This document shows positions 7,601 through 15,201 of a DNA stretch of 48,812 nt, piece after piece. A model generated the notes under the pieces. That model saw nothing but the letters and a program-made list of their open reading frames with translations, was not told the origin of the DNA and did not search any database. How positions within the stretch are numbered: position 1 is the stretch's first letter; every line of letters begins with the position of its first letter. The stretch comes from RBG-16-66-20 sp052386675 (GTDB lineage: Bacteria > Pseudomonadota > Gammaproteobacteria > Burkholderiales > SG8-39): NCBI GenBank assembly GCA_052386675.1, contig JBQTJX010000055.1, forward strand, positions 1 through 48,812, given 5' to 3'. Position numbers and translations under genes: made by a program.

Positions 7601-7804
7601 AAGAAGTCGCAGTTGAAGCGCCTGCGCGAGTTCCACGACCGCAACCAGAAGGAATGCGGCCCGATGCTCGCGCGCCTGCGCCAGGCCGTGATCGACAACG
7701 GCAACGTGTTCGAGGTGCTGGTGGATGCGGTGCGCGTGTGCTCGCTGGGACAGATCACGCACGCCCTGTTCGACGTCGGGGGACAGTATCGCAGGAGCAT
7801 GTGA
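4619..7804 (+). CDS. icmF: Fused isobutyryl-CoA mutase IcmF
   Basis: Adenosylcobalamin-dependent enzyme interconverting isobutyryl-CoA and n-butyryl-CoA, with its G-protein chaperone in the same chain; 1061 residues, near the family's usual size. Residues 15-150 are the B12-binding domain with the DxHxxG-type motif DGHDAS (28-33, His30 as cobalt ligand). The central part is a MeaB-like GTPase with P-loop GITGTGGAGKS (190-200), ETSGIGQGD and NKFD (334-337). The last half is the acyl-CoA mutase barrel (AGVFPFKR, SGYHIAEAGANPISQLAFTLSNG). No frameshift is seen. GAGGAGG precedes the ATG by about nine bases. The operator upstream suggests control by acyl-CoA metabolism. Methylmalonyl-CoA mutase is excluded by the domain order. 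Confidence 0.96.
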   Translation: MTDLSESKSLVYKAKHKIRFVTAASLFDGHDASINIMRRILQAAGAEVIHLGHNRSVEEVVAAALQEDVQGIAISSYQGGHLEYFKYMVDLLRERGAGHVQVFGGGGGVIVAEEIRELQEYGVARVYSPEDGQKMGLQGMINDMLARCDFDPTRRNPETLAQTITALELGGLDKDKVIEAAKAKVVPVLGITGTGGAGKSSLTDELVRRLRIDQGEGLSVAILSVDPTRRKTGGALLGDRIRMNAIHGPNTFMRSLATRESNAEIATCLPEAIAAAKVAGFQLVIVETSGIGQGDAAIAPLVDVSLYVMTPEFGAASQLEKIDMLDFADFVAINKFDRKGAEDALRDVRKQVQRNHAAFGQAPEAMPVYGTIASRFNDDGVTALYQGIAAKLVEKGLKLSPGTLPKAFGRVSSNVNVVVPSKRSRYLAEIAEGQRAYLAHALQQSRVARDRQSLQAAKQMSGTRDLDALIVQKESQLDAESRRLLEAWPDTVKAYSGTERVTRVRGRELRTRLTTTSLSGTQIPKVALPRFEDAGEILRWRLRENLPGEFPYTAGVFPFKRENEDPTRMFAGEGDPFRTNKRFHLLSKDMPAKRLSTAFDSVTLYGFDPDERPDIYGKVGNSGVSIATLDDMKVLYSGFDLCAPNNSVSMTINGPAPTLLAMFFNTAIDQQLEQLGRQPTATEYAEIKARTLSAVRGTVQADILKEDQGQNTCIFSTEFSLKVMGDIQQYFIEHDVKNFYSVSISGYHIAEAGANPISQLAFTLSNGFTFVEAYLARGMSIDEFAPNLSFFFSYGMDPEYSVIGRVARRIWAVAMKNRYGASERSQKLKFHSQTSGRSLHAQEIAFNDIRTTLQALISSYDNTNSLHTNAYDEAITTPTEESVRRAMAIQLIINREWGLGKNENPNQGSFVIEELTDLVEEAVLKEFEAISARGGVLGAMETGYQRGKIQEESMHYEHLKHSGAYPIIGVNTFRNPNGDPVPAKIELIRSSDEEKKSQLKRLREFHDRNQKECGPMLARLRQAVIDNGNVFEVLVDAVRVCSLGQITHALFDVGGQYRRSM

Positions 7805-7878
7805 GCCCCGAAGGCCTGTTGCGCCGGAGGGCCGGGACCGCCACAATCGTGCGCAATCAACCTGGGAGGGGAAATCCG

Positions 7879-8859
7879 ATGCCGTTCGCGCGTCTTGCCG
7901 CAACCACGATTCTGTCGCTGTCTGCAATTGCCGGCCCCGTCGCCGCGCAGACGGCGGCGCAATGGCCGGAACGTCCGGTGCGGCTGGTGGTTTCCGTGGG
8001 CGCCGGCGGCGCCGCCGACACGCTTTCGCGCAACCTGTCGAACGGCTTCGCGCAATTCGCCAACGGACAGGCGCTGGTGGTGGAGAACCGGCCCGGCGCC
8101 GGGGGCACCATCGCGGCGGCTTTCGTGGCGCGCGAGAAGCCGGACGGCCACACCCTGTTCCTGGCCGAGGTGGGGCCCAACGCGGTTTCGCACACCCTGG
8201 CCAAGCTGCCCTACGACCCGCATACCGCGTTCACGCCCATCATCCATGTCGCCAACCTGCCGGCGGTGGTCCTGATCCGCTCTACGCTGCCCTACAAGAC
8301 GCTTGCGGAGTTCGTCGCGGCGGCGAAGCAGCAGCCGGGCAAGTTCAACTATGCCTCGGCGGGCATGGGCAACTGGACGCACCTGTTCATGGCCTACCTC
8401 AACAGCCAGGCCGGCATCGACCAGGTGAACGTGGTCTACCGCTCCGGGGCGGAGATGCTGACCTCGCTGCTGCGCGGCGATGCGGACACGGCGATCATCA
8501 CGGTCTCGACTTCGCTTGGCCAGGTGCGCGAGGGCAAGATCCGCGCGCTCGCCGGCGCCTCGATGCGTCCGATGCGGCAGCTGCCCGATGTGCCGGGGGC
8601 AGGGCAAACGGTTCCGGGCCTCGACGTCAGCGTCTGGCACGGCATCGTGGGGCCCGCGGGGATGGATCCCGCGCTGGTGGCGCGCGTGAATGCCGTCTTC
8701 AACCAGGTCCTGCAGGCGCCCGCGGTGCGCACCGCGATCACCGAGGGACAGGCCGCCGACATTGTCGCCGGCACGCCGCAGCAGTTCGACGCCTTCATCA
8801 AGGGCGAGCTGAAGCGCTGGCCGGCCGTGGTGAAGGCCGCCGGCATCAAGACCGAGTGA
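7879..8859 (+). CDS. Bug/TctC-type periplasmic substrate-binding receptor
   Basis: Tripartite tricarboxylate transporter receptor family, 326 residues. The signal peptide (residues 1-23, ending VAAQ) is followed by the family start WPERPVRLVVSVGAGGAADTLSR and the hallmark VVENRPGAGGTIAA. GGGAGGGG lies just upstream of the ATG, so the longer upstream frame overlapping icmF is not the gene. No TctA/TctB membrane partners are nearby, as is usual for the many orphan Bug proteins of betaproteobacteria. The ligand is probably a small carboxylate, but the sequence does not say which. Placed 74 bases after icmF, it may share its transcript. Confidence 0.92.
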   Translation: MPFARLAATTILSLSAIAGPVAAQTAAQWPERPVRLVVSVGAGGAADTLSRNLSNGFAQFANGQALVVENRPGAGGTIAAAFVAREKPDGHTLFLAEVGPNAVSHTLAKLPYDPHTAFTPIIHVANLPAVVLIRSTLPYKTLAEFVAAAKQQPGKFNYASAGMGNWTHLFMAYLNSQAGIDQVNVVYRSGAEMLTSLLRGDADTAIITVSTSLGQVREGKIRALAGASMRPMRQLPDVPGAGQTVPGLDVSVWHGIVGPAGMDPALVARVNAVFNQVLQAPAVRTAITEGQAADIVAGTPQQFDAFIKGELKRWPAVVKAAGIKTE

Positions 8860-8898
8860 GGCGGGTGGCGGCCCGCACGAGCGGGCGCCGCGACGTCC

Positions 8899-9834
8899 CT
8901 AGAACGGCGAGGCGCCGAAGGCCTTCTTGAACTTCGCGGCGATGTCCTCGCGCGAGGGCTTGTGGTTCTGCCCGCCGCGGTGCGCGATCTTGATCGAGCC
9001 CATCACCGAGGCGAGGCGCCCGGTGCGCTCCCAGTCCCAGCCTTTCGCGATGCCGTACAGCAGGCCGGAGCGGTAGGCGTCGCCGCAGCCGGTGGGATCG
9101 AGCAGCGCGTCCGCGGCGACGGCGGGAATCTCGTGGCGCTTGCCCCCGGCGTGGATGATGGATCCGTTCGCGCCCTGCGTGGCGATGAGCGCCTTCAGGT
9201 CCTTCGCGATCGACTCCAGGGTGCGGCCGGTCTTCTCCACCAGCAGGCGTCCCTCGTAGTCGTTCACCGCGAGGTAGTCGGCGAGGCGCACCATTTCCTC
9301 CAGCTCTTCCTTCGAGAACATCGGCAGGCCCTGCCCCGGGTCGAACATGAACGGCACCCCGGAGGCGGCGCACTCGCGCGCGTGCTGCAGCATGCCCTCC
9401 TTGCCATCGGGGCCGATGATCGCGAGCTTCGCGCCCAGCGCCCCGGTGACGTGGTTCTCGTGAGCGTGGTTCATCGCGCCCGGATGGAAGGCGGTGATCT
9501 GGTTGTCGTCCAGGTCCGTGGTGATGAAGGCCTGGGCGGTGAACTGGCCCGGAATCTTCTTCAGGTGCCCGGCGTCGATGCCCAGGGTCTGGAAGCGGTA
9601 GAGGTAGGGCGGGATGTCCTCGCCGACCGTGGCCATGACCAGCGGCGCCTCGCCCAGCAGCTTGAGGTTGTAGCCGATGTTGCCGGCGGTGCCGCCGAAC
9701 TCGCGCCGCATCTCCGGCGCGATGAAGCAGACGTTCAGGATGTGCAGCTGGTCGGGAAGAAGGTGGTTCTTGAACCGGTCCTGGAACACCATGATCGTGT
9801 CGTAGGCGATGGAACCGGTGACGAGGATGGTCAT
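8899..9834 (-). CDS. PfkB-family carbohydrate/adenosine kinase
   Basis: Ribokinase-fold sugar or nucleoside kinase, 311 residues. It shows the N-terminal glycine motif GGTAGNIGYNL and the C-terminal PfkB signature DPTGCGDAYRSGLLYG with the catalytic aspartate (GCGD). The closest type I recognise is the adenosine kinase-like group common in betaproteobacteria. The substrate could be adenosine or another ribosyl compound. It is the last gene of the long minus-strand run, 28 bases after the zinc-ribbon gene, and converges with the Bug gene. A GC hairpin (8871-8886) in the 39-base gap lacks a T run. Confidence 0.85.
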   Translation of the reverse strand: MTILVTGSIAYDTIMVFQDRFKNHLLPDQLHILNVCFIAPEMRREFGGTAGNIGYNLKLLGEAPLVMATVGEDIPPYLYRFQTLGIDAGHLKKIPGQFTAQAFITTDLDDNQITAFHPGAMNHAHENHVTGALGAKLAIIGPDGKEGMLQHARECAASGVPFMFDPGQGLPMFSKEELEEMVRLADYLAVNDYEGRLLVEKTGRTLESIAKDLKALIATQGANGSIIHAGGKRHEIPAVAADALLDPTGCGDAYRSGLLYGIAKGWDWERTGRLASVMGSIKIAHRGGQNHKPSREDIAAKFKKAFGASPF

Positions 9835-9862
9835 TGCTTCTTTCTTTATCCGTGGGGAAGGT

Positions 9863-10627
9863 TCAGGGGAAGAAAAGGTAGAGGCGGTAGCCGACGGCGC
9901 GGATTCGGCTGTTGTCGAAATTAACCCGCAGCACAGCCTCGCCGCCCGGCGCGATGCCTTGCGAGGCGCGTGCCGCGGCGGTGGCTGGCAGGTAGTCCGC
10001 CGGCCCCAGCACCCGCCGCACCACCGCCTGGTCGCGCTCGTCGGTCAGCGTCAGTTCCAGCGCCGGGTACTCCTGGGCGAAGGGCGCGCGGTTGCGCAGC
10101 ACCGCGTTGAGCAGGATCACGTTCTCGCGCCGGGTGTCGGCCTGCAGGTCGGAGGATTCGATCGCCATCAGTTCCGGCCGGCGCGGCAGCCGCAGTTCGC
10201 AGCCGAGCCGTTCGCAGGTCGCGGCAAGCGGCTCGCGCGCCTCGGGCACCAGCACCGCGATCTCGGTGCGGAACGCCAGCGCCACCTGCAGCGCGAGCGC
10301 GGCGAACGCGAGCAGCGCGCCGAATCCCCACAGCAAACGGCGCGGCGGCGCCGGCTCGTCCTCGACGAGGAACGCCGGCTCCGGCAGCTCCTCGTTTGCC
10401 GCCGGCAGCACGGGCTTGGGCCTGCGCGCCGCCTCGAAAAGCGCGAGCTGCGGCGAAGGCTCCGTTTCGGGCTTGTCCTCGGTGGGCTGCTCCTCGACCA
10501 GGCCGGCGACGCCGTCGAACACGGCCGAGCACTTGCCGCAGCGCACCTTGCCGCCACGGGCCGATAGCTGACCCGGCTGGACGTGGAAGGCCGTTGCGCA
10601 AGTGGGACAGCGCGTGGTGAGCGTCAT
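9863..10627 (-). CDS. MJ0042 zinc-ribbon / DUF3426 membrane protein
   Basis: 254 residues. The N-terminus is a four-cysteine zinc ribbon of the MJ0042 type (CPTCATAFHV, then VRCGKCSAVFDG). A proline- and acid-rich linker follows, then one transmembrane helix (about residues 98-120, FGALLAFAALALQVALAF), and the C-terminal DUF3426 domain, which probably lies outside the cytoplasm (ELTLTDERDQAVVRRVLGPADYL). The function is not established. The start ATG overlaps the prmA stop (ATGA), and this prmA-zinc-ribbon pairing is common in betaproteobacteria, which suggests coupled translation. A longer frame entering prmA is rejected. Confidence 0.85.
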   Translation of the reverse strand: MTLTTRCPTCATAFHVQPGQLSARGGKVRCGKCSAVFDGVAGLVEEQPTEDKPETEPSPQLALFEAARRPKPVLPAANEELPEPAFLVEDEPAPPRRLLWGFGALLAFAALALQVALAFRTEIAVLVPEAREPLAATCERLGCELRLPRRPELMAIESSDLQADTRRENVILLNAVLRNRAPFAQEYPALELTLTDERDQAVVRRVLGPADYLPATAAARASQGIAPGGEAVLRVNFDNSRIRAVGYRLYLFFP

Positions 10628-11535
10628 GCGGCGCCGCTCCTGCGCCGGCCTTCGACCAGCACCCAGCCCTCCTCGACTGCGCCAGTCGTACAGTCGAAGT
10701 CCGTCGCGTAGGCGGCAAGGACCTCGTCCGCCTGCGCGGCGAGGATGCCCGACAACGCGATCCGGCCCCCGGCGCGCGTGCGCCCGGCGAGGATGGGTTC
10801 CAGTGCGATGAGGGGGTTGGCGAGGATGTTGGCCACCACGATATCGAAGCTGCCGTCGCCGAGCGACCCGGGCGCGGCGACGCCGATGGAAACGCCGTTT
10901 GCGCGCGCGTTGGACGCTGTGGCCTCGAGCGCCTGCGGGTCGAGGTCTGTCGCCGCGACCTCGCGCGCACCCAGCAGCGCCGCAGCGAGCGCCAATATAC
11001 CGGAACCACAACCGTAGTCGAGCACCCGGGGCGGGACAACGTCAGCACCCCGCATCGCGCCCTCCAGCCAGCCTAGGACGAGCCGCGTCGTGGGATGGCT
11101 GCCGGTGCCGAAGGCGAGCCCGGGATCGAGCCGGATATTGAGCGCGCCGGGATCCGGCGCCGCGTGCCAGCTGGGCACGATCCAGATGCGCTCGCCGCAG
11201 CGGATGGGCGCGAACTGCGACTGCGTGCGCCGCACCCAGTCGTCATCCTCGACGCGGCCGAGGCAGAACGCGGGGGAATCGATGCCGCACTCCTGCGCCG
11301 CCTGGCCGACGATGGCGGCGGCATCGGCCGCCACCTCGGTGAGCGCCACCAATCGCGTGCGGCGCCAAGGCCTCGGCGTCGCCAGGTCCGGCTCGCCGAA
11401 CTGCGCATCCTCGCCGGGGCCGCCCGCCTGCGCGTCCTCCATCGTGACCGAAAGCGCGCCCGCCGCGACCAGCGCCTCGGACACCGCTTCGGCCCGCGTC
11501 CCGTCCAGGTCGAGCGTGATCGAGAGCCAGGGCAT
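10624..11535 (-). CDS. prmA: Ribosomal protein L11 methyltransferase PrmA
   Basis: SAM-dependent enzyme that methylates lysines and the N-terminus of ribosomal protein L11; 303 residues, normal length. The N-terminal L11-recognition domain begins MPWLSITLDLDG. The Rossmann domain shows GLAFGTGSHPTTRL, motif I DYGCGSGILALAAA, and the NPPY-like motif as VANILANPL. The ATG at 11535 is five bases downstream of the accC stop, so accC and prmA probably share a transcript, an order often seen in proteobacteria. Confidence 0.96.
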   Translation of the reverse strand: MPWLSITLDLDGTRAEAVSEALVAAGALSVTMEDAQAGGPGEDAQFGEPDLATPRPWRRTRLVALTEVAADAAAIVGQAAQECGIDSPAFCLGRVEDDDWVRRTQSQFAPIRCGERIWIVPSWHAAPDPGALNIRLDPGLAFGTGSHPTTRLVLGWLEGAMRGADVVPPRVLDYGCGSGILALAAALLGAREVAATDLDPQALEATASNARANGVSIGVAAPGSLGDGSFDIVVANILANPLIALEPILAGRTRAGGRIALSGILAAQADEVLAAYATDFDCTTGAVEEGWVLVEGRRRSGAA

Positions 11536-11540
11536 GGCGA

Positions 11541-12899
11541 TTACTTCCGCTTCTTCTGCTCGTCGGCGAGCTTTTGCTCGAGGTAGTGAATCGAGGTGCC
11601 GCCACGCAGGAAGCGGCTGTCGTGCAGCAGGTCCAGGTGCAGCGGGATGTTGGTCTGGATGCCCTCGACCACCATCTCCGACAACGCGATGCGCATGCGA
11701 CGGATCGCCTGCTCGCGCGTGGCGCCGTAGGCGATCACCTTGCCGACCATCGAATCGTAGTACGGCGGCACGGTGTAGCCCGCATAGACATGCGAGTCGA
11801 CGCGGATACCCGGACCGCCCGGCGGGTGATAGGACGTGATCCTGCCTGGCGAAGGCGTGAAGCGGTACGGGTCCTCGGCGTTGATGCGGCATTCGATCGC
11901 ATGGCCCTTGAGGGCGATGTCCTTCTGGCGGAAAGGCAGCTTCTCCCCCGCGGCGATCAGGATCTGCTGCTGCACGATGTCGATGCCGGTCACCATCTCG
12001 GTCACCGGGTGCTCGACCTGCACCCGGGTATTCATCTCGATGAAGTAGAACTCGCCGTCCTCGTAGAGAAACTCGAAGGTGCCGGCGCCCCGGTAGGCGA
12101 TGCGCCGGCAGGCGTCGGCGCAACGCTCGCCGATACGCTCGCGCAGCTTCTGCGGCAGGTCCGGCGCCGGCGCTTCCTCCAGCACCTTCTGGTGGCGGCG
12201 CTGCATGGAGCAGTCGCGCTCGCCCAGGTACACCGCGTTCTTGTGCTCGTCGGCCAGAACCTGGATCTCGATGTGGCGCGGGTTCTCCAGGTACTTCTCC
12301 AGGTAAACCGTGGGATTGGAGAACGCGGCCTGCGCTTCGCGCCGCGTCAGGTTCACGGCGTTCAGGAGCGCCGCTTCGGTGTGCACCACCCGCATGCCGC
12401 GCCCGCCGCCGCCGCCGGAGGCCTTGATGATCACCGGGTAGCCGATGCGGCGCGCGATCTTGACGATTTCCGCGCCCGCCTCCGGCAGCTTGCCCTCGGA
12501 CCCGGGCACCACGGGCACGCCGGCCTTGATCATGGCCTGCTTGGCGCTCACCTTGTCGCCCATCAGGCGGATGTTTTCCGGGCGCGGGCCGATGAACACG
12601 AAGCCGCTGCCCTGCACCTTCTCGGCGAAATCGGCATTCTCCGACAGGAAGCCGTAGCCGGGATGGATTGCCTCGGCGTCGGTGACCTCCGCCGCGCTGA
12701 TGATGGCCGGGATGTTGAGGTAGCTTGCCGCCGCCGGTGCCGGCCCGATGCACACCGATTCGTCGGCGAGCTTCACGTACTTCGCCTCGGTGTCCGCCTC
12801 TGAGTGCACGACCACCGTGCGGATGCCCAGCTCGCGGCAGGCGCGCTGAATGCGCAGCGCGATCTCGCCGCGGTTGGCGATGAGGATTTTCTCAAACAT
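11541..12899 (-). CDS. accC: Acetyl-CoA carboxylase, biotin carboxylase subunit
   Basis: Carboxylates the biotin on AccB using ATP and bicarbonate, the first half-reaction of malonyl-CoA synthesis; 452 residues, as expected. The start is MFEKILIANRGEIALRI. The glycine-rich ATP loop GGGGGRGMR (within KASGGGGGRGMRVV), the EMNTRVQVEHPVTE segment and the C-terminal biotin carboxylase domain are present, so the protein looks complete and active. It follows accB after 58 bases that hold a small hairpin. It is upstream of prmA. Confidence 0.97.
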   Translation of the reverse strand: MFEKILIANRGEIALRIQRACRELGIRTVVVHSEADTEAKYVKLADESVCIGPAPAAASYLNIPAIISAAEVTDAEAIHPGYGFLSENADFAEKVQGSGFVFIGPRPENIRLMGDKVSAKQAMIKAGVPVVPGSEGKLPEAGAEIVKIARRIGYPVIIKASGGGGGRGMRVVHTEAALLNAVNLTRREAQAAFSNPTVYLEKYLENPRHIEIQVLADEHKNAVYLGERDCSMQRRHQKVLEEAPAPDLPQKLRERIGERCADACRRIAYRGAGTFEFLYEDGEFYFIEMNTRVQVEHPVTEMVTGIDIVQQQILIAAGEKLPFRQKDIALKGHAIECRINAEDPYRFTPSPGRITSYHPPGGPGIRVDSHVYAGYTVPPYYDSMVGKVIAYGATREQAIRRMRIALSEMVVEGIQTNIPLHLDLLHDSRFLRGGTSIHYLEQKLADEQKKRK

Positions 12900-12931
12900 G
12901 TGTGTGGGTCATCGAAGGCGCAAGGGGGTGC

Positions 12932-12949
12932 GGGGGAGCTTCATCCCCC
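12932..12949 (-). other. Hairpin in the accB-accC spacer
   Basis: GGGGGA-GCTTCA-TCCCCC on the plus strand: a perfect 6-bp stem with a six-base loop between the accB stop and the accC start. No T run follows on the minus strand, so it is not an intrinsic terminator. It could shape the relative levels of AccB and AccC or protect the mRNA, but nothing in the sequence decides this. Confidence 0.35.
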
Positions 12950-12957
12950 TGCTCCGG

Positions 12958-13425
<468 letters not shown>

Positions 13426-13441
13426 GGGGCCTCCCTCTTGC

Positions 13442-13909
13442 TCAGACGGACCGCAGCCGCGCCAGCGCGAACTCGAGCGCGCAGCGGTAGCCAGCGCTGC
13501 CCAGGCCGCAGATCACGCCCACGGCGATGTCGGAAAAATAGGAGCGGTGGCGAAACGGCTCGCGGGCGTGGACGTTGGACAGGTGGACCTCGACGAACGG
13601 GATGGCGACCCCCGCCAGCGCGTCGCGCAGGGCGACGCTGGTATGGGTGTACGCGGCCGGATTGACGACGATGAACCCGATCCCGTCGCGGCCCGCCTGC
13701 TGGACCCGGTCCACGAGCGCGCCCTCTGCATTGCTCTGGAAGCTTTGCAGCGGTACGCCGGCCTGGCGGGCGATGGCGGCCAATTTCCTGTTGATGTCCG
13801 CCAGGGTCTCGCGACCGTATACCTTCGGCTCCCGAGTGCCCAGCAAATTCAGGTTCGGGCCGTGCAGGACGAGGATGCCCGCCCTGGCCTTTGCAGCATT
13901 TTTTGCCAT
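13442..13909 (-). CDS. aroQ: Type II 3-dehydroquinate dehydratase
   Basis: Third step of the shikimate pathway: dehydroquinate to dehydroshikimate. 155 residues. It shows the signature HGPNLNLLGTREPKVYG with the catalytic tyrosine, the FQSNAEGALVD segment, VVNPAAYTHTSVAL, and the active-site histidine in VEVHLSNVHAREPFRHRSYFS. It is commonly placed just ahead of accBC in betaproteobacteria and gammaproteobacteria, as here. The partner aroE lies 6 kb away in this window on the other strand. Confidence 0.97.
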   Translation of the reverse strand: MAKNAAKARAGILVLHGPNLNLLGTREPKVYGRETLADINRKLAAIARQAGVPLQSFQSNAEGALVDRVQQAGRDGIGFIVVNPAAYTHTSVALRDALAGVAIPFVEVHLSNVHAREPFRHRSYFSDIAVGVICGLGSAGYRCALEFALARLRSV

Positions 13910-13952
13910 TTTTCCTGCACGTTCGCCGAAGAAGGGCGAATTTTAACCCAGG

Positions 13953-14492
13953 TCAGGGAAGCAGTTCGGCCAGCAGAGCATCCAGCTCGGATCGCTTGAA
14001 GGCTCCCAGTTTCGACCTTACTGGCCGACCATCACGGTCCAGGAAGGCAGTATAGGGCAATCCACCACTGGTGTTGCCGAGCTTCCGGATCAGGTCCAGC
14101 CCCGATCCGTCGGCGACCAAGACTGGATAGGAGATCGCTACATTTCGTGCGTATTCGGCGACTTTGTCAGCACTATCAATGGCGATGCCAACAATCTCGA
14201 AGACCTGGGGACCCCTTTCCCGGCGAACTTCCATGAACATAGGGATCTCTTCCCGGCATGGGGCGCACCACGTCGCCCAGAAGTTCACCGCGACGACCTT
14301 GCCCCGCCATTCGGCGATGCGGCGCGGCTTTCCGGCGAGATCCGGATAAGCCATCGCGTCCAGCGGACTCACGATCTCTGGCCCGGTCGCCGCGCCGCCC
14401 TGAAGCAGCCGGACCCCAGCCCAGATTCCCGCCCCCGCGGCCGCGACTGCCGCGGCGCCGTAGGCGAGCGCCCTACGGCGCCCCGGCGACAT
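13953..14492 (-). CDS. TlpA/ResA-like membrane-anchored thiol-disulfide oxidoreductase
   Basis: Periplasm-facing thioredoxin-fold protein, 179 residues. Residues about 7-30 form an uncleaved or signal-like hydrophobic anchor after MSPGRRR. The domain has the redox motif WCAPC (in NFWATWCAPCREE) and the cis-proline region GLPYTAFLD, with the long insert typical of TlpA/ResA. Likely reduces cysteines in exported proteins, for example in cytochrome c maturation; the partner is unknown. Overlaps the preceding gene by 20 bases and precedes aroQ by 43. Confidence 0.87.
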   Translation of the reverse strand: MSPGRRRALAYGAAAVAAAGAGIWAGVRLLQGGAATGPEIVSPLDAMAYPDLAGKPRRIAEWRGKVVAVNFWATWCAPCREEIPMFMEVRRERGPQVFEIVGIAIDSADKVAEYARNVAISYPVLVADGSGLDLIRKLGNTSGGLPYTAFLDRDGRPVRSKLGAFKRSELDALLAELLP

Positions 14493-15093
14493 TCCCGGCG
14501 ATCAGGCTGCCGACTTCGGCGATGCCGGCGCGCTCGGTCACTTTGCCCGCCTGGGTGGTCTTGAGGGCGACGCGTTCGTCCCGCGGGTCAAACACAGACA
14601 GGCGCAGCGGCACCTCGCGCCACTCCAGGGTGAGCACCGCGACCGCGTGCACCCGGTCGCCCGAGAATCGCCGGCCTTCCTCGGTCTCGTAAGGAAGATG
14701 GCGCTCGAGCAGGAACATCTCCACTTCCTTGGGATCGTCGGGGAACAGTTGCAGCTCGATCTCCGCATATGGGCCCGCGGTGCCCGCCAGCACCGGGCCG
14801 GTCAGGTAAGGATGGAAGCGCTTCAACTCCTGCATCGCCGCGAGCGCCAGTTCGCGCAGCTCGGAGATGCGTTCCGGATGCTCGTCGGCCTGGTACAGGG
14901 CGCGGTACTCGTGCAGCGCGCGCTCGATCTCGGCATTCGCCGGCAGCGCTTCGGTGTCCGGGGCGCCGAGCGCGCGTGCCGCCTTGCGCTTGGCGAGTGC
15001 GAAGTCGTCGATACCGTCCTCGGCCATGATGCGGGCGGCGGCGGCGGCGATGCTGGCGCGCATGCCGTTGGCGCGGGAGTGCTTGCGGCGCAT
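14473..15093 (-). CDS. Conserved protein of unknown function
   Basis: 206 residues; no family recognised with confidence. The N-terminus is basic (MRRKHSRANGMR). An alpha-helical half follows, rich in Ala, Glu and Arg (residues 10-95). The second half is mixed, with GPVLAGTAGPYAEIELQLF and a predicted beta-rich stretch (VHAVAVLTLEWREVPLRLSVFD). No signal or membrane segment is visible. The GTAG-containing segment recalls small nucleotidyltransferase-like folds, but this is weak. First gene of the minus-strand run, overlapping the thioredoxin by 20 bases and divergent from mpl. Confidence 0.7.
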   Translation of the reverse strand: MRRKHSRANGMRASIAAAAARIMAEDGIDDFALAKRKAARALGAPDTEALPANAEIERALHEYRALYQADEHPERISELRELALAAMQELKRFHPYLTGPVLAGTAGPYAEIELQLFPDDPKEVEMFLLERHLPYETEEGRRFSGDRVHAVAVLTLEWREVPLRLSVFDPRDERVALKTTQAGKVTERAGIAEVGSLIAGNVAGAP

Positions 15094-15122
15094 CTGGGAT
15101 TCTCTAGGAAGCTGGCGCGGCG

Positions 15123-15161
15123 ATCATAGCGCAGTGGTCGCGCGCATTGCTCACGTACAAT
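15123..15161. promoter_or_regulatory. Divergent -10 elements for mpl and the unknown gene
   Basis: In the 108-base divergent gap, TACAAT (15156-15161, plus) faces mpl, and TATGAT (minus, 15128-15123) faces the unknown gene. Their -35 regions are weak. Predicted starts would give a leader of about 35 bases for mpl and about 22 for the minus-strand gene. Confidence 0.45.
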
Positions 15162-15201
15162 CGCGAGCCTCTCAACCAGGAGCACCCTGCTCTCCGGCGC
15201 C

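Noticed and set aside
4619..7804. Separate mutase subunit genes
   Set aside because: B12-binding, GTPase and mutase domains are in one uninterrupted frame, as in IcmF, so no split or frameshift is present.
5270..7927. Long open frame (about 885 codons) antisense to icmF
   Set aside because: It results from the codon bias of high-GC DNA, is arginine/histidine-rich with no domain, and the sense strand encodes a full conserved IcmF.
8871..8886. GC-rich hairpin between the Bug gene and the PfkB kinase as a terminator
   Set aside because: GCCCGC-ACGA-GCGGGC is a good stem but has no T run on either strand; at most a processing or Rho-related structure.
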